NCBI RefSeq assembly: GCF_901482695.1
Contig: NZ_LR590484.1
Span: 4,960,001 to 5,024,000, forward strand
Origin: Sphingobacterium thalpophilum
GTDB taxonomy: Bacteria > Bacteroidota > Bacteroidia > Sphingobacteriales > Sphingobacteriaceae
Length of the DNA stretch: 64,000 nucleotides
Direction of reading: 5' to 3'
The notes beneath the pieces were generated by a model. The model was not told the DNA's origin, searched no databases, and saw only the letters and a list, made by a program, of their open reading frames with translations. A program made the translations under genes and the position numbers. Shown here in pieces: positions 34,065-43,242 of the stretch. Positions within the stretch are counted from its first letter, which is position 1; each line of letters begins with the position of its first letter.

Positions 34065-34412
34065 ATGTACGAAAAAAAGCTTCCGGTCAATTTAGATTGT
34101 GGTTTACATCTGTTTTTACAGGTGGTTCAGGGAAAATGGAAAATAAATCTGCTTTGGGCCATCCATTCAGGTATCAAGCGTCCGGGTGAGCTGCAGCGGA
34201 AAATTCCCAATGCAACCCGCCGTGTACTTGATGCGCAGCTTGGCCAATTGACTGAACATGGATTAATCAAGAAAACCGACTTTGATCAGCTTCCGCGGAA
34301 AGTAGAATATGAACTGACTGAGCTGGGTGAAAGCCTTATGCCGGTCATCGAGGTAACGGCCCAATGGGGCGAGGATCACAGGAATGAATTGGAACAGTTT
34401 TTTAAAGCCTAA
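34065..34412 (+). CDS. HxlR-family winged-helix regulator
   Basis: A 115-residue regulator with the HxlR plan: MYEKKLPVNLDCGLHLFLQV, GKWKINLLWAIHSGIKRPGE, LQRKIPNATRRVLDAQLGQL and the wing PRKVEYELTELGESLMPV. C12 is near the usual redox- or ligand-sensing position. It is divergent from the aldo/keto reductase with 105 bp between starts, so it probably controls that gene. A truncated relative lies at 3764-3911. Dimerisation through the C-terminal helix is expected; the helix is complete here. Confidence 0.9.
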   Translation: MYEKKLPVNLDCGLHLFLQVVQGKWKINLLWAIHSGIKRPGELQRKIPNATRRVLDAQLGQLTEHGLIKKTDFDQLPRKVEYELTELGESLMPVIEVTAQWGEDHRNELEQFFKA

Positions 34413-34463
34413 TCATAACCTGTCAATGCAATAATTGCTCATGTTGCTGAGCTGGTAATCAGC

Positions 34464-34496
34464 AACAGCGGTGCATCCGGGTAATGCACCGCTGTT
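34464..34496 (+). terminator. Hairpin terminator after hxlR
   Basis: AACAGCGGTGCAT (34464-34476) pairs perfectly with ATGCACCGCTGTT (34484-34496), a 13-bp stem with a 7-nt loop. GTTGCTGA (34443-34450) with TCAGCAAC (34459-34466) is an overlapping alternative hairpin. No long T-run follows. It separates hxlR from the convergent response-regulator gene and may act on both strands. Confidence 0.65.
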
Positions 34497-34521
34497 GTAT
34501 CGCTTACTCACCTAGGCGCGT

Positions 34522-35217
34522 CTATGTATTGACAACCAGCTTAAAACCTTTACCGCGAATATTAACGATCTTAATGGCTGGATCGGCTTCCAGAAATTTG
34601 CGCAGTTTACTGATAAAAACATCCATGCTACGGCTATTAAAATAACTGTCATCTCCCCAGACATAATCCAGGGCGACCTTACGGTCGAGTACAGCATCGC
34701 GGTGGTCGATCAGCAATTTTAACAGCTGGGCTTCTTTGTAGGAAAGCAGCTGCTGCCGGTCGCCGAGGCTCAGATGAAGGTTTTTGAAGCTAAACCGGAA
34801 TTTGCCGAGTGTATATTCGCCATCGCGTGTACCTGATGGTTTCGTCAGGGACTGTCTGTTCAGCAGGGCGCGCATCCGGATGATCAGCTCTTCCATACTG
34901 AACGGTTTTTTGATGTAGTCATTGGCTCCGGCTTCGAAGCCGGTCGCCAGGTCCTGAATGGCGGACTTGGCCGTCAGAAAGATAATGGGCACCTCACTGC
35001 TGAGCCCACGTACTTCCTGCGCCAGTGTAAAGCCATCTTTGTAAGGCATCATGACATCAAATATACAGATATCGGGCCGCGCGACACAAAACGAAGAATA
35101 GGCTTTGAGCCCGTCCACAGCCCAGACGACCTCAAAGTCACGGAGCTCCAGCGCTTCTTTGATCAGTTTGCCCATCATGGGTTCATCTTCAGCCAATAGT
35201 ACTTTTATTTTATTCAT
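34522..35217 (-). CDS. OmpR-family response regulator
   Basis: A 231-residue response regulator. The receiver (about 1-120) has acidic residues E10 and D11, phosphoacceptor D54 (DICIFDVMMPYKDG), T/S at IFLTAKS and K in IKKPFSMEE. The C-terminal winged helix (about 135-228) includes LSYKEAQLLKLLIDHRDAV and FISKLRKFLEADPAIKI. ATG at 35217 is chosen; the frame extends to a TTG at 35235 directly behind the kinase stop. It is co-transcribed with the kinase gene. Likely target: the TAACA array at 36856-36919. Confidence 0.93.
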   Translation of the reverse strand: MNKIKVLLAEDEPMMGKLIKEALELRDFEVVWAVDGLKAYSSFCVARPDICIFDVMMPYKDGFTLAQEVRGLSSEVPIIFLTAKSAIQDLATGFEAGANDYIKKPFSMEELIIRMRALLNRQSLTKPSGTRDGEYTLGKFRFSFKNLHLSLGDRQQLLSYKEAQLLKLLIDHRDAVLDRKVALDYVWGDDSYFNSRSMDVFISKLRKFLEADPAIKIVNIRGKGFKLVVNT

Positions 35218-35235
35218 ACAGTCGATAACATTCAA

Positions 35236-36807
35236 TTAAGATTTAACCGGAATATGCAGGATAAACGTGGTCCCTTTGCCGACCTGGCTCTCCACCCGGA
35301 TCGTGCCTCCATGTAGCTCCACGATTTTTTTTACGTACGATAAACCCAGCCCAAATCCTTTTGTCGCATGCACATTGCCCTTGGGCACACGGAAGAACTG
35401 ATCAAATACGCGGTCAACATAGTCCTTGGGAATGCCGATACCATTGTCGGAAAAGGAGAGGCGCAGGTACTCTTTTTGCAGGCTGACATCCACGCGGATA
35501 TCGGGGGCCTGATCGCTGTACTTCAGACTATTGTCGAGCAGATTGTACAGGATGTTTTCCAGATGGGCCTTGTCCACATCGACCGATGGAAAATCATTGG
35601 CAATCGTCAGGGACAATGTGCCCTGCGCGTCCTCGAGTTTGGACCGTGTCTGCCGGCGGAAATCATCGAGGATCAGTCTGAAATCTGTGGGCTCTTTTTG
35701 CAGCATATAGGGATTGTCCTGCGCCAGCCGAAGTACGGTCTCGATCATGGATGATACGCGCTTCAGTTCGGCTCCGCAGATCTGCAGATATTCATCCAGC
35801 TTCTGGGGATTGTCTTTGATCCCGAATTTGCTCATGAGCTCCACCGCCAGGCTCGCCGTTGCGATGGGGGTCTTGAATTCATGGGTCATATTCGAGATAA
35901 AATCATTCTTGATCTCGGTCATCTGCTTCTCGCGGTTGAAGGAATTGATCAGGGCAAGTGCCGTATAAAAAAGCATGCCCAAAATAAGCAGGGACACAAA
36001 TAGCAACCATTTCATGCCTTCTAAACTATTCAGCACGTCTGGTTCGACCGTAATCTCTGCCAGATAGGCGGGACTGATGGCGCTCCGCACCTGCAGGTAC
36101 TGCCCGACGGAGTCCAATGGCTTTTTTAAGCTATCCTGTATGGCGCAAAAAGAGACCTTAAAGCGATTCTTCAGTTGCAATTCATCAAAATTGCTGCCGA
36201 TCAGCGAGTCCAGCAGCTGGCCAATGACTAGCGTATCCACGTCGTTTTGTGTGGATTCAGTGGAATAGACCTTCACGATAGAATTGGCGAATGGCTTCTT
36301 CTGCGGGACAGTCTGAACAGGGGTATCTGGCAAATGACGGGTCGTGAACTTGATGTGCTTGGGCCGCTTGCCTGCCAGATCGGCTCTCATGATCGAATCA
36401 ATCCGCTTTTTTTCCGCATTTTTCGCGCCCGCCGCAATATTCATGGTAAACTCATGGGCGATCTTTTTGGAAGGTGCCGCCACATTTTTTTTATCTATGG
36501 AGTCCGTCTTGATCTCCCGGTGGATCTGTACGTCCTTTAGCTGGTTGTTGGAGACCTGGTCTAGTATGCCACCCATCGCACGCAGGATGGAGGACTGCTC
36601 TTTGGACAGTGAGCTATCTATACCAAAATATGTCTTGAGCCGCACCACATCTATGGCATCTTTGACGGCGCTCTGGACGACCATCTTTTCCTTTTGCTGA
36701 TTGATCCTGAACGCATTGGACAACCAGAATGCCTGCATGACGATCACAGCGATCGTGCTGGCAATCAACAGGGTGATAATAACGCGTGTTTTTTGATGTG
36801 TAGTCAT
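35236..36807 (-). CDS. Sensor histidine kinase
   Basis: A 523-residue membrane kinase. It has TM1 (about 9-28), a large periplasmic sensor (about 30-264) with no recognised fold, TM2 (about 266-288), HisKA with H309 (FISNMTHEFKTPIATA), and a HATPase domain (about 410-520) with N-box YNLLDNSLKYS, G1 FSDNGIGIPKDYVDRVFD and G2 GFGLGLSYVKKIVELHGG. It phosphorylates the regulator encoded just downstream. The divergent GLPGLI and receptor genes are probable outputs, as in other Bacteroidota loci where such a kinase neighbours GLPGLI genes. Confidence 0.93.
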   Translation of the reverse strand: MTTHQKTRVIITLLIASTIAVIVMQAFWLSNAFRINQQKEKMVVQSAVKDAIDVVRLKTYFGIDSSLSKEQSSILRAMGGILDQVSNNQLKDVQIHREIKTDSIDKKNVAAPSKKIAHEFTMNIAAGAKNAEKKRIDSIMRADLAGKRPKHIKFTTRHLPDTPVQTVPQKKPFANSIVKVYSTESTQNDVDTLVIGQLLDSLIGSNFDELQLKNRFKVSFCAIQDSLKKPLDSVGQYLQVRSAISPAYLAEITVEPDVLNSLEGMKWLLFVSLLILGMLFYTALALINSFNREKQMTEIKNDFISNMTHEFKTPIATASLAVELMSKFGIKDNPQKLDEYLQICGAELKRVSSMIETVLRLAQDNPYMLQKEPTDFRLILDDFRRQTRSKLEDAQGTLSLTIANDFPSVDVDKAHLENILYNLLDNSLKYSDQAPDIRVDVSLQKEYLRLSFSDNGIGIPKDYVDRVFDQFFRVPKGNVHATKGFGLGLSYVKKIVELHGGTIRVESQVGKGTTFILHIPVKS

Positions 36808-36855
36808 AATTAATCCTACAATGCTAGCTAAAATCTGCGAAAAACAAAGATCTGC

Positions 36856-36919
36856 TAACAGTTCATAACATTACTTAACAGTAGTTAACAATCCGGGCTT
36901 CGATTAACAGTAATTAACA
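36856..36919. promoter_or_regulatory. Six-copy TAACA array, likely response-regulator binding site
   Basis: TAACA occurs at 36856, 36866, 36876, 36886, 36905 and 36915. Four copies have an exact 10-bp period; then comes a 19-bp step and another 10-bp step. TTAACAGTAGTTAACAA and TTAACAGTAATTAACAA are near-identical 17-mers. Tandem half-sites one helical turn apart are how OmpR-family dimers bind. The array sits between the two-component operon (starts 36807, minus) and the GLPGLI operon (starts 36988, plus), and 33 bp before a TACTTTTG -7 box. Confidence 0.7.
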
Positions 36920-36951
36920 AAGCCAGTGGAGCGCGACCTACCGTTCCATTC

Positions 36952-36959
36952 TACTTTTG
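36952..36959 (+). promoter_or_regulatory. -7 box of the GLPGLI operon
   Basis: TACTTTTG matches TAnnTTTG and lies 28 bp before the GLPGLI start codon. No TTTG is found about 20 bp upstream; instead the TAACA array ends at 36919. A missing upstream element beside an array of regulator sites suggests an activator-dependent promoter. Confidence 0.55.
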
Positions 36960-36987
36960 GTGCATTGACATCCTAAAAGTAATAAAA

Positions 36988-37833
36988 ATGAACACAACAA
37001 AATTTTCGATGGCCGTGATTATCGGTCTGCTGCTCTTAGGCCAGCAGCTGTTGGCGCAAAACAACCAGGTGAATATGTTTATCAAATACGATTTTGAACA
37101 TATCGCCGACAGCAGTAAAAGAACAGAACCCATTACGCGTTCGGTATACCTGTACATCGCTGATGAGAATTCCTATTACGCCATGGCACCTATGGAAAAA
37201 AGCCAGCCACAGGGCGCTTTCCACATGAGTATGGATGCCGTTGACCAATCTGATGCACTGGTCAATCTCTATACGCCTTTTGCTGCTGGCGAGGCACCCT
37301 GTCTGGTCGCCATGCTGGGCCGCCTGTATAAAGTACAGCCCAATAAAGGCTATAAAATCGACTGGACGATCACCGACGAAAAGAAGGATATCGGCGGCTA
37401 TACCTGCCACAAGGCCACCGGCCAATTCGGCGGCCGCAACTATGTGGCCTGGTTTACGGAAGAAATCCCATTTCCGGTAGGACCGTGGAAGCTTCATGGC
37501 TTACCGGGTGCGATTCTCGAAGCGGCAGATTCTACCAATGAGGTGCGCTTTCGCTATGCGGGACTCGACAAGGTGACGGACCGGATAACCCTGATGGACA
37601 TCGATAAATTGCCGGAGCTCCCGTACGAAAAATACCGGAAGGCACTTGAAAACAGCAAATCGAATAAGCTGGGCGCCATGATGGCTCAAATGCCCCCGGG
37701 CGCTGTTGTCAAATTCAAGACCCAGGATGGCAGGGAAATCTCCCGGGAGCAGGCCGAAGCGCTGATGAAGGAGAAAGGGAAAGACAAACAGCAATTTCAG
37801 CTGAATAACCCTGTCGAACGTACTATTAATTAA
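36988..37833 (+). CDS. GLPGLI family protein
   Basis: A 281-residue exported protein with a signal peptide (about 1-24, LLLGQQLLAQ). The family signature appears as GPWKLHGLPGAILEAADSTN (about 161-180). The N-terminal part is beta-rich; the C-terminus is lysine-rich and probably flexible (GREISREQAEALMKEKGKDK). Function of GLPGLI proteins is unknown; they commonly sit with TonB-type outer-membrane proteins, as here, where the receptor gene begins 8 bp downstream. Likely controlled by the divergent two-component system. Confidence 0.9.
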   Translation: MNTTKFSMAVIIGLLLLGQQLLAQNNQVNMFIKYDFEHIADSSKRTEPITRSVYLYIADENSYYAMAPMEKSQPQGAFHMSMDAVDQSDALVNLYTPFAAGEAPCLVAMLGRLYKVQPNKGYKIDWTITDEKKDIGGYTCHKATGQFGGRNYVAWFTEEIPFPVGPWKLHGLPGAILEAADSTNEVRFRYAGLDKVTDRITLMDIDKLPELPYEKYRKALENSKSNKLGAMMAQMPPGAVVKFKTQDGREISREQAEALMKEKGKDKQQFQLNNPVERTIN

Positions 37834-37841
37834 GGATCCGG

Positions 37842-40469
37842 ATGAAAAGTTTCTTATGTAGCTTATGTCTGACCATGGGCCCCGCGGTGTTATTTGCCCA
37901 GGAGCAAATCGCGGGAACCATCAGCAGCAGCAAACAGGCCGTACCTTATGCCACCATTGTCATCGGCTATGCCAACAGCAGCCTCCAGACGGTCCGGAGC
38001 AATAGCAAAGGGGAGTATGTGTTCAATCTGACCAAAGAAGATAGGGCAAAGGTTCAGTGGATCGAGGTCAGCCATATTTCATACGAAAAAATCCGTAAGG
38101 AGTATAAGGATATTGGCCAAAGAATGGACTTTGAGCTGGTCAGAAAGTCCATTCAGCTCGCGGATGTCACGGTCAAGAGCAAACCGCTGGCTGTGCGCCG
38201 TGCCGGTGATACCACCCGCTACGCGGTGAATAACTTTGCTTCGCCCGAAGATCGGAACATCGGGGATGTGCTGCGCCGTATGCCCGGCATAGAGGTGGAC
38301 GACAATGGCGTCATCAAACATAATGGCAAGACCGTCAGCCGCATGTACGTGGACGGCGACAACGTGTTTCAGAATGGCTATGGTGTCGGCACCAGGACCA
38401 TACAGCCCAAGGCGGTAAAGTCTGTGGACCTCATACAGAATCATGAGCATAAAAAGGTGAAACAGGGCGTAAGCAATTCGGAAGATGTGGCTTTGAACCT
38501 GGTCCTCAATGAAGACGCCAGAATGATCTGGTCGGGTGAAGCCACACTGGGACTGGCGGCTCCGGCCGATGCTTTTGTCAATGGGAATGCCATGAGCTTT
38601 AAAAAGAAATATAAGACGCTGAATACCCTGCAATACAATTCAATCGGTGAGGGCATCGACAATGATGTCGAACCGATCAGTTCATTCAACCTCGCCGAGC
38701 CGATCGTTGCTGCAACGCCCTCTGTGCCAAAGAACAAATACTACGACAACCGATCTCTGGCCCTTAATGTCAATCAATTTTATAAATCGTCGGAGCGCTG
38801 GACAGCCAGTCTGAATGGCAACCTATGGGCCGACCGTGAGCGGCGCAGTAGCGGTGGGACGCAGAGATACCTGCTGGCCGATGGCAATCAGGTCACTTAC
38901 ACCAATACGTACCATACGACCAGGAAGCCCCTTTTTGGCCGCGGAAGCTTCACCCTGGAGGGCAACGATAACAGGTTTTACTTTAAAAACAGCCTCAGCT
39001 ATAAAGCCGAAAACCAAAATCATCATACCTGGCTGCTGGACGATGCCACTCGCTATGATCAGTGGGGCCGGGACCGGCTGAGCTTTATCTCAGAATCCAT
39101 GGAATACACGCCGCAGCTAAAGAACAAGGATCTGCTGACTTTCAACCTCGATGTGGCGCGCAAATGGCATCGGGACCGGCTGGAAGTACTGCCCGGTGTG
39201 ATGGCTGACTACCTGAATCAATCGCAGCCTTACGATGCCGTCCGCCAGTCCATTACGCTGCCGCAGACCAACGGCAATATTCAGGTCGCTTACACACGCA
39301 ACAGGTCGAGCTTGAAGCGGACATACTTCGCGGGCCTGCGTTACCTCAACAAAGAGCTGGGCTCGGTATTGAACCTGGTCAAAGATGGGAGTGTATACGC
39401 ACATGAAAATTTTCCGGATAATGATTTGCTGTGGAGACAAGCTCAGGCCTCTGCGGGCATAAAGCTGGACTGGAAAAATAAAGATTTTATATTTTCCGGA
39501 AACTTCCCACTGACCGCGAATAGATGGAATATAGAGGACCGCCAAGCGGATGAAACAAGCTTGACCAAAAAATTGCTGTTTACACCAGCTGTTTCCCTGC
39601 AGGCTTTCTTACCAAACCGGGACAATTTCCTGCTGACGCTACGTTTCAACCGGGAAAATTCGGATCTGGACCAGCTCTATCCAAACCCGATACTGAGTAA
39701 TTTTAGGGAAATCAAAAGTTTCGATGTACCGCTGTATTTCACTTCAAGTCAGTCTTATATCCTCCGCTATGCTCTGGAGCGGCCGATCAGCTTATTGTAT
39801 GTCAATGTAACGGCCTCGCATCTGAAAACGAAAACCGATTATCTGCTGGGACAGGACGTGACACCACAGGGAATCATCAGCAAATTGATCCCTCAGGCCA
39901 ATCAAACCAGCAGTAATGCCTTGACGCTGGGCGTCTCCAAATCTTTTTTGAAAGAAGGTGTTTTTCTGGGCTTTAACGGGGGGATCAATCAAAACAAATA
40001 CCAGCAATTGTTGAATGAGCAATTGGTGTCTGCAACAAGCATGGCGCTGAACGTAAGCCCGAGGCTCGAATACAAGGGCATCTCGCATACGACATTGTCC
40101 TATCAGTACGCTTATAGCAGGCTGCTGAATAAACTGAAAGGTCAGCACGAGCAACAGTCCAGCGAGTTTATCTCACAAACACATAGCCTGAGCGCACTGT
40201 ATATGGTGGGTACCTATTTATTTGTAAAAGGTACATGGAATTATGGAAGTTACCGAAGCAGCGCGCTTGATCCGTTTGCCAACGGCTTCCTGGACGCCTC
40301 AATCCGCTACCAGCCCCTCAAAAGTAAACATAGCCTCGAGCTGAATGTGAACAATATCCTCAATAAGAGACTGTACTCGAGCTATAGTATCAGTGCAAAT
40401 CTGGAAAACCGCCAGGCCATTCCATTGCGGGGCTTCCAGTCCGTGTTAAAATATAGCTTCTTGTTTTGA
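37842..40469 (+). CDS. TonB-dependent receptor-like outer-membrane barrel protein
   Basis: An 875-residue outer-membrane protein. Signal peptide (about 1-20, GPAVLFAQ); a carboxypeptidase-regulatory-like beta domain (about 22-110, AVPYATIVIGYANSSLQTVR); a plug-like region (about 115-225, NIGDVLRRMPGIEVDDNGVI and GKTVSRMYVDGDNVFQNGYG); then a barrel to the C-terminal aromatic LKYSFLF. This is the type usually linked to GLPGLI genes rather than a SusC, since there is no SusD partner. It starts 8 bp after the GLPGLI stop. Transported substrate unknown. Confidence 0.87.
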   Translation: MKSFLCSLCLTMGPAVLFAQEQIAGTISSSKQAVPYATIVIGYANSSLQTVRSNSKGEYVFNLTKEDRAKVQWIEVSHISYEKIRKEYKDIGQRMDFELVRKSIQLADVTVKSKPLAVRRAGDTTRYAVNNFASPEDRNIGDVLRRMPGIEVDDNGVIKHNGKTVSRMYVDGDNVFQNGYGVGTRTIQPKAVKSVDLIQNHEHKKVKQGVSNSEDVALNLVLNEDARMIWSGEATLGLAAPADAFVNGNAMSFKKKYKTLNTLQYNSIGEGIDNDVEPISSFNLAEPIVAATPSVPKNKYYDNRSLALNVNQFYKSSERWTASLNGNLWADRERRSSGGTQRYLLADGNQVTYTNTYHTTRKPLFGRGSFTLEGNDNRFYFKNSLSYKAENQNHHTWLLDDATRYDQWGRDRLSFISESMEYTPQLKNKDLLTFNLDVARKWHRDRLEVLPGVMADYLNQSQPYDAVRQSITLPQTNGNIQVAYTRNRSSLKRTYFAGLRYLNKELGSVLNLVKDGSVYAHENFPDNDLLWRQAQASAGIKLDWKNKDFIFSGNFPLTANRWNIEDRQADETSLTKKLLFTPAVSLQAFLPNRDNFLLTLRFNRENSDLDQLYPNPILSNFREIKSFDVPLYFTSSQSYILRYALERPISLLYVNVTASHLKTKTDYLLGQDVTPQGIISKLIPQANQTSSNALTLGVSKSFLKEGVFLGFNGGINQNKYQQLLNEQLVSATSMALNVSPRLEYKGISHTTLSYQYAYSRLLNKLKGQHEQQSSEFISQTHSLSALYMVGTYLFVKGTWNYGSYRSSALDPFANGFLDASIRYQPLKSKHSLELNVNNILNKRLYSSYSISANLENRQAIPLRGFQSVLKYSFLF

Positions 40470-40591
40470 TGTTTTTACCGGAGCATCACCGGGATGAAGG
40501 GCAAACGCAGGCCAGCAAGAAAGCTTAATTATTGCAAACGAACACGGCTTTGGTTTGTTCATAATCGACAGAATTTCGTTTCTGCTGATTG

Positions 40592-40632
40592 ACGGAATGG
40601 TCGGGTATCGCGGTGCCCGGCCTCCGTTTTTC
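40592..40632 (+). terminator. Intrinsic terminator after the receptor gene
   Basis: ACGGA plus GGTCGGG (40592-40605) pairs with CCCGGCC plus TCCGT (40616-40627), with a small internal loop, followed by a T-run with one C (TTTTTCT). It lies between convergent genes and its arms are symmetric, so it could also stop the minus-strand GAF gene. Confidence 0.6.
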
Positions 40633-40651
40633 TAAGGGCTTCCACTTGATT

Positions 40652-43018
40652 CTATACATTCTGTATGCGGGCCTGCTGATCCGGCTGCTGGCTGGCCAGC
40701 GGGAACTTAAATTGCACGCGGAGTGCTTTAAGTCCGATGAGCCCCTGTAGATCTTCTACCTCAAACTTCTCGATCTCACCTTCGAATAATCCCTTGTGCT
40801 GCAGCAGGTTGATATAACCCATATATTCCGCTTCTTCATGCAGATGAGAATAGACGATGACCAGTTTTCCCTTCTGCGTGATGCGCTCGGCCGAACCTTT
40901 TATCTTGGCTTTGTCGATACGTTTTTTCGCAATCTCATAGCGGACATTGTAAGAACCGTCGATATCAAACTGTTTTTCATCCATTTTAAAACGGATGGAA
41001 ATCGGATTGCCGAAAACAAGGATCAGGGAGGTCACCTCCAGCTGGTGCGGCAGCTCAGGCTGTAGCTTTCTGAACTGTTCTTCCATCTCACACATCACCT
41101 GCAGCTGCCACAAACGCAGATTTTTTAGATAGTAGACATCAAAATTGCGGTCCGGAGCGATCGATGCACCGATATACATATTGTGCTCGATGCCATCTGT
41201 TTTAAAACGCTCGTAATAATGGGGGAAATACTCCTGTGCTTCGTGCTGTTTCTCGTCAAGAATGGTCACCAGCTTTTTGTTGATCAGCGTGATCGAGTTG
41301 TCGTAGTCCTGTCTCGCTTCGTAAAAACCGCCGATAGCGGCATTTATCCGGTCAAAATAGCTGTTGATCGCGTTGGTGATCAGGCTGTCTTTATTGTTCT
41401 TTCTAAAGTTTTCGAGTATGGGATGGATATCGGCATGAAAATAATCCAGCATGACCTGCTCCGTATCGGTCGACAGCGACTGCTGAAGGTTCTCCAGATG
41501 CCGTTCGAGGTCAAAGACTTTCTGTTCAAACAGAGGTAGCTTGTGGACCTGGTTGATCTGTGTAAATACTGCGATCAGATCGCTGGTCTGTTGGATCAGG
41601 TCCTGCTTGATGGCCTGATTTCTGGATTCTGACGAACCCTGCACATCGATCTGCCCATACAGGGGATATACGTTCTCAAACACGATTTCCTGGAGCGTAT
41701 AGTCTTTTCCAAAGGCCTTGTCGTTGAGGTAGTGGATGGCTTCCTCCTGAAACCTCCATTTAACACTGGGGTGAATCGAGGTATATTCCTTCTGTATGAT
41801 CGCTTCGATCTTGTTTTCTGTTTCGAAAAATGCTTTGGACACCTTGTCCTTGATAAAAGGCAGGATAAAGTTGAGCTTATTGGCGTTCACCGAATTGAGT
41901 TCGCGCACTCTGGAAGAGGACATTTCCAGCAGGCCCAGCACCTTGTCATCCTGAACCAAGGGCACAAAGATAAAACTCTTCACATTCTGCTGCTTGAGCT
42001 TGCGGATAAAGCAGGCCTGCTTGGGATCTGCGAGGGGCATCTTATCGATATCCGGCACCACCAGCATCTCCTGTTTGGTCAGCATGTTCTCCAACGTGTC
42101 ATTGCAGAGCATCTCTTCACATTCTGCAATCGTCGAATTGTACAGCAGGTGGCTGTATAGCTGTTTTTCAACGAGTCTCAGATTAAACTCTTCCCTGACT
42201 TTCTCGAAGGAGGTGAGCCCGATCCGCAGGTCGTCGATTTTGTAAATTGATCTGAATATCGCTTCAATTTCGTCCATCTGGATCGTGCTCTCTTCGCGGA
42301 GCAAATTGCTCTTGAAGGTCGATACGGCATTTTCAATCGTCGCATCGAAGAGGGTCATGATGGAAAAGCCCTTCAGGATCCAGCTCTGCTCCGGAAATTT
42401 GGACTTCCAAAGGCTGATATCCGAAAAGTTGTCGATGAGCTCGATAATGTCTTCTTCCGACAGTTCCACGGCGCGCTCGGTCGGGACGATATCCAGAAAA
42501 TCGGCGTTGAACAAGACACGGTAATGATGCATGATGTTGTTCTTGTCCGGGATATCCAGAAACAGGGGCGCTTCCATCGCATCAACCTTAAATCCATAGT
42601 AATGGCTTATGATCACACAGCAGTTCAGAATGTAATAGTAGTCTGCGGAGAGATCCCTGAAACTAAACTGGTAATGATCTCCGGCATCTTCCAGAATTTT
42701 TTCCAGCCGTTCGGTATGATTGAAGGTATACAGATGAAACGGGATGGTGATGGCTTTTATCTCGTTTTTCGTCAGTGAGTGCGGAAATAAATCAGCGACC
42801 AGAACCTTAATGATGGGTTCGTAGCGGTGCAGATCTTCCGTCTTCTCGATCCCATTGATCAGCTCGGGATATTTCTTGATTTCCTCCAGCAGCGACCGCG
42901 CATAGCTGGCCTGAAAATCCACTTCGGATAGTGCTGTCTCCTCAAATGACTTCATGATCCTGTGAAAGGAAATCAGTGTCTTGAAGGGACTGGAATCGAA
43001 TGAGAAGTTAAATTGCAT
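40652..43018 (-). CDS. Large GAF-domain protein of unknown function
   Basis: A 788-residue cytosolic protein. The only fold I can place is a GAF-like sensor domain at about 255-400 (LRIGLTSFEKVREEFNLRL, FIRKLKQQNVKSFIFVPLVQ, KVLGLLEMSSSRVRELN). N-terminal (about 1-230) and C-terminal (about 420-780) parts are long, mostly helical and unrecognised; the last 100 residues include strands such as RIQNV-terminated VRYEIAKKRIDKAKI. Similar GAF proteins occur as single genes in Bacteroidota. No histidine kinase or cyclase domain is present. Role unknown, perhaps a cytosolic sensor or scaffold. It is a single-gene unit. Confidence 0.75.
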   Translation of the reverse strand: MQFNFSFDSSPFKTLISFHRIMKSFEETALSEVDFQASYARSLLEEIKKYPELINGIEKTEDLHRYEPIIKVLVADLFPHSLTKNEIKAITIPFHLYTFNHTERLEKILEDAGDHYQFSFRDLSADYYYILNCCVIISHYYGFKVDAMEAPLFLDIPDKNNIMHHYRVLFNADFLDIVPTERAVELSEEDIIELIDNFSDISLWKSKFPEQSWILKGFSIMTLFDATIENAVSTFKSNLLREESTIQMDEIEAIFRSIYKIDDLRIGLTSFEKVREEFNLRLVEKQLYSHLLYNSTIAECEEMLCNDTLENMLTKQEMLVVPDIDKMPLADPKQACFIRKLKQQNVKSFIFVPLVQDDKVLGLLEMSSSRVRELNSVNANKLNFILPFIKDKVSKAFFETENKIEAIIQKEYTSIHPSVKWRFQEEAIHYLNDKAFGKDYTLQEIVFENVYPLYGQIDVQGSSESRNQAIKQDLIQQTSDLIAVFTQINQVHKLPLFEQKVFDLERHLENLQQSLSTDTEQVMLDYFHADIHPILENFRKNNKDSLITNAINSYFDRINAAIGGFYEARQDYDNSITLINKKLVTILDEKQHEAQEYFPHYYERFKTDGIEHNMYIGASIAPDRNFDVYYLKNLRLWQLQVMCEMEEQFRKLQPELPHQLEVTSLILVFGNPISIRFKMDEKQFDIDGSYNVRYEIAKKRIDKAKIKGSAERITQKGKLVIVYSHLHEEAEYMGYINLLQHKGLFEGEIEKFEVEDLQGLIGLKALRVQFKFPLASQQPDQQARIQNV

Positions 43019-43209
43019 AATGCGTGTTACTGACTAAATTAGATTGTTATTGGAAGCCGTACAAAAATAGGAATTTATTGGCTATTGAACAGCTACTTTT
43101 TAACAAATGACATTAGGTTTAATATAAGCGTCGACCCTCACCGATATTGAAGTACACATCAATATAATTATTTATACTAAAAATATTAGTATTTTGTATT
43201 AATTTTTCT

Positions 43210-43217
43210 TATATTTG
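43210..43217 (+). promoter_or_regulatory. -7 box of the Rpn-type nuclease gene
   Basis: TATATTTG exactly fits TAnnTTTG, 25 bp before the start codon at 43243. TTTG at 43193-43196 is only 13 bp away, so the upstream box is not convincing. Confidence 0.5.
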
Positions 43218-43242
43218 AACATGAACTGATTATAACCAAGTA

